From Clostridia bacterium (lineage in GTDB: Bacteria; Bacillota_A; Clostridia; TANB77; CAG-508): 62,915 bases of DNA. A program made the translations under genes and the position numbers. Every line of letters begins with the position of its first letter. Within the stretch, counting starts at the first letter, position 1. The notes under the pieces are model-generated. The model was not told the DNA's origin and did not search any database. It was given only the letters and a program-made list of their open reading frames with translations. This document shows positions 61,559 to 62,915 of this stretch, in pieces. The stretch is from positions 1 to 62,915 of the forward strand of contig JAAVZD010000033.1 of NCBI GenBank assembly GCA_022791475.1, written 5' to 3'.

Positions 61559-62915
61559 TTATATATTTTCTTTAAATTGCCATCTTAATATTGGGTATCC
61601 ACTATTATATTTCCATAAACCTTCTTCACTTTTTTCATCATCCATGTAATCATTTCCTAATTGTAAAGCTGTTATTGATTGAGATTTTGTATAACAGTTA
61701 TTAATTTTTCTATTAGAGGTCATATCGCATCCTACTATTTCTCCTAAATCTGTAGCTGCGATAATTATTCCATTATTATAGCAATTAGTAATTGTTAACA
61801 TTGGGAGTTCATGAACATTTCCACAAATTCCTGCAACTCTGCCATATCCTTCTATTTTGCCTATATTATAACAATTATTAATCTCCACATTTTCACAATT
61901 ACTTCCTAAAATTCCTCCTATACTTTGTATATTTAATAAATTTTGATATCCTTTAATATTACCAGCATTATAGCTTTTACTTATAGTTGTATTATTAAAT
62001 GCTATTCCTACTATTCCTCCTACATACCATCCATTTCCTATTACGGTTGCGGAATTCGATGCATTTAATATAGTACTTTCTACTGTATTTCCACATATTC
62101 CTCCTACATATATACCATATGTTGATGGCGTAGTTGCTATAATAATATTGTTTTTAGTTGTATGTATATTTTGTAATATCGAATTATTACTAACACCAGC
62201 AATTATGCCACAAGAATTTTTCACTTCTATTATGCTATTATCTATTGTTATGTTTTTAATTTCAGCTTTATCAATATTTCCAAATAGTCCTACATAAGAA
62301 GTTTCTTCTTTAATATAGATATTTGAAATAGTATTATTATTTCCATCAAATATTCCTTTATAAGGTCTATTAACATTTCCTATTGGTTTCCAATTTATTT
62401 GTTTTCCATTTATATTTTCTCCACATACTCTTGATAAATCTATATTATTTTCTAATTTTATTGTTTTTCCTTCATATGTTAAACCACTATTTACTTTATC
62501 TCTAAATTCTACTAATTCTTCTGCTGTTCTTATTGTTTCTTGTGATTTTTCTATTATTGTTCTTGTAGTTGCCTTTCCTTCTTTTTCTGTTATTATTACT
62601 TTATACTCTTCATTAAATTCTACTGTCATATCTTTTGCTATTTTTGTATTTTTTGTTTCCAATTTTAATGTAGTTCCATCTGGATTTTCTATTATTATAT
62701 TTTTCAGTTCTTTATCACTCTCTATTGTTACTAATATTTGTGCTTCATATTTTCCATTTGCATTTTTACCTAAGTATCTTTTTACTTCTTTTGTTACCTT
62801 TATATTGCTTTCCCCGTTTTCTGTTAGTATTTTTAAGTTTTCTCTATCTATTGTAAAATTATAGTTATCTACTGTTACTATGTCTCCATTTACTTCTATT
62901 CCAGCTTCTTCTAAC
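61559..62915 (-). CDS. GLUG-repeat surface protein, 3' part (cut by window end)
   Basis: At least 451 aa; the frame is open to the last base of the window. Its first visible residues (LEEAGIEVNGDIVTVDNYNF) resemble the region after the pilin-like helix of clostridial ITLI-type proteins, so a pilin-like N-terminus probably lies outside. From about residue 180 it has GLUG-type beta-helix repeats: VGLFGNIDKAEIKNITIDNS, GGICGNTVESTI, GGIVGIAFNNTTISKSYNAG, GGILGSNCENVEINNCYNIG. Such repeats occur in cell-surface and adhesin-like proteins. No anchor is seen at the C-terminus. Confidence 0.78.
   Translation of the reverse strand, partial: LEEAGIEVNGDIVTVDNYNFTIDRENLKILTENGESNIKVTKEVKRYLGKNANGKYEAQILVTIESDKELKNIIIENPDGTTLKLETKNTKIAKDMTVEFNEEYKVIITEKEGKATTRTIIEKSQETIRTAEELVEFRDKVNSGLTYEGKTIKLENNIDLSRVCGENINGKQINWKPIGNVNRPYKGIFDGNNNTISNIYIKEETSYVGLFGNIDKAEIKNITIDNSIIEVKNSCGIIAGVSNNSILQNIHTTKNNIIIATTPSTYGIYVGGICGNTVESTILNASNSATVIGNGWYVGGIVGIAFNNTTISKSYNAGNIKGYQNLLNIQSIGGILGSNCENVEINNCYNIGKIEGYGRVAGICGNVHELPMLTITNCYNNGIIIAATDLGEIVGCDMTSNRKINNCYTKSQSITALQLGNDYMDDEKSEEGLWKYNSGYPILRWQFKENI

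Noticed and set aside
1..62915. CRISPR arrays
   Set aside because: No regularly spaced direct repeats with unique spacers were found; the repeats seen are palindromes or tandem AT repeats.

Overview
The window is a strongly AT-rich (I estimate under 30% G+C by eye, not computed) stretch of a spore-forming Clostridia-type chromosome. The evidence for this is SleB, SpoVM, the six-cysteine peptide SCIFF, an FtsK/SpoIIIE translocase, a MinD/MinE/RodA block, an OLE RNA with its OapA partner, and the Firmicutes order rlmN-prpC-prkC-rsgA-rpe-...-spoVM-rpmB. Pilin-like and GLUG-type surface proteins with ITLI-type N-termini suggest an uncultured gut lineage, but I cannot name the genus. Most genes lie on the minus strand. 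A few plus-strand singletons, many of them small, sit between them, and three of these carry near-consensus promoters.

Layout. 1-5411: start of the S10 ribosomal operon (rpsJ), then yqeG - prepilin peptidase - pepP - efp - CD1247-like protein, and sleB. 5471-12774: DUF1846 protein, SCIFF, mutS2, and an accessory pair (a large metallophosphoesterase and a 101-aa protein). 12777-17206: dCMP deaminase, membrane cyclophilin, disA, radA. 17220-25322: a patchwork of a RAYT transposase, its palindromic repeats, HAM1, HAD, a broken WYL regulator, GNAT, a GH15-like enzyme, a decayed Gfo/Idh gene and an MBL beta-CASP protein. 25328-32006: a coiled-coil protein, a phosphodiesterase, NUDIX, HD, ftsK/spoIIIE. 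32193-41302: IS110 remnant, Ca-type P-ATPase, a pilin-like gene lying between two copies of the smc 3' end, smc, a surface protein. 41467-49911: HD-GYP, mazF, a LolA/GerS-like protein, dusB, rodA, minE, minD, tRNA-Met, rarA, ruvA. 50146-53115: small genes, oapA, OLE RNA, rpmB, spoVM. 53231-61436: nth, bactofilin-like, rpe, rsgA, prkC, prpC, rlmN. 61559-62915: a GLUG surface protein cut by the window end.

Main discovery. Seven otherwise intact conserved genes (DUF1846, radA, ftsK/spoIIIE, a P-type ATPase, an HD-GYP gene, a LolA/GerS-like gene and rsgA) are each split by a +1 frameshift. In all seven the break falls on a zero-frame CGG codon, and skipping its C so that GGA or GGT (Gly) is read restores the family sequence. 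In radA, rsgA and HD-GYP the restored Gly is part of the P-loop region or of the GYP signature. I found no other in-frame CGG in the recognisable conserved genes. The remaining in-frame CGG codons (seven, in five genes) are all in unconserved or accessory genes. This points to programmed or systemic +1 decoding at CGG, probably linked to a missing or altered tRNA-Arg(CCG) or to a quadruplet-reading tRNA-Gly. The in-frame CGG codons in accessory genes are the main complication.

Other notable items are the OLE-OapA locus, a RAYT with dispersed palindromes (one inserted in frame inside a GH15-like enzyme), partial duplication of the smc 3' end around a pilin-like gene, a 26-aa SpoVM absent from simple ORF calls, and a MinE with a long acidic tail.
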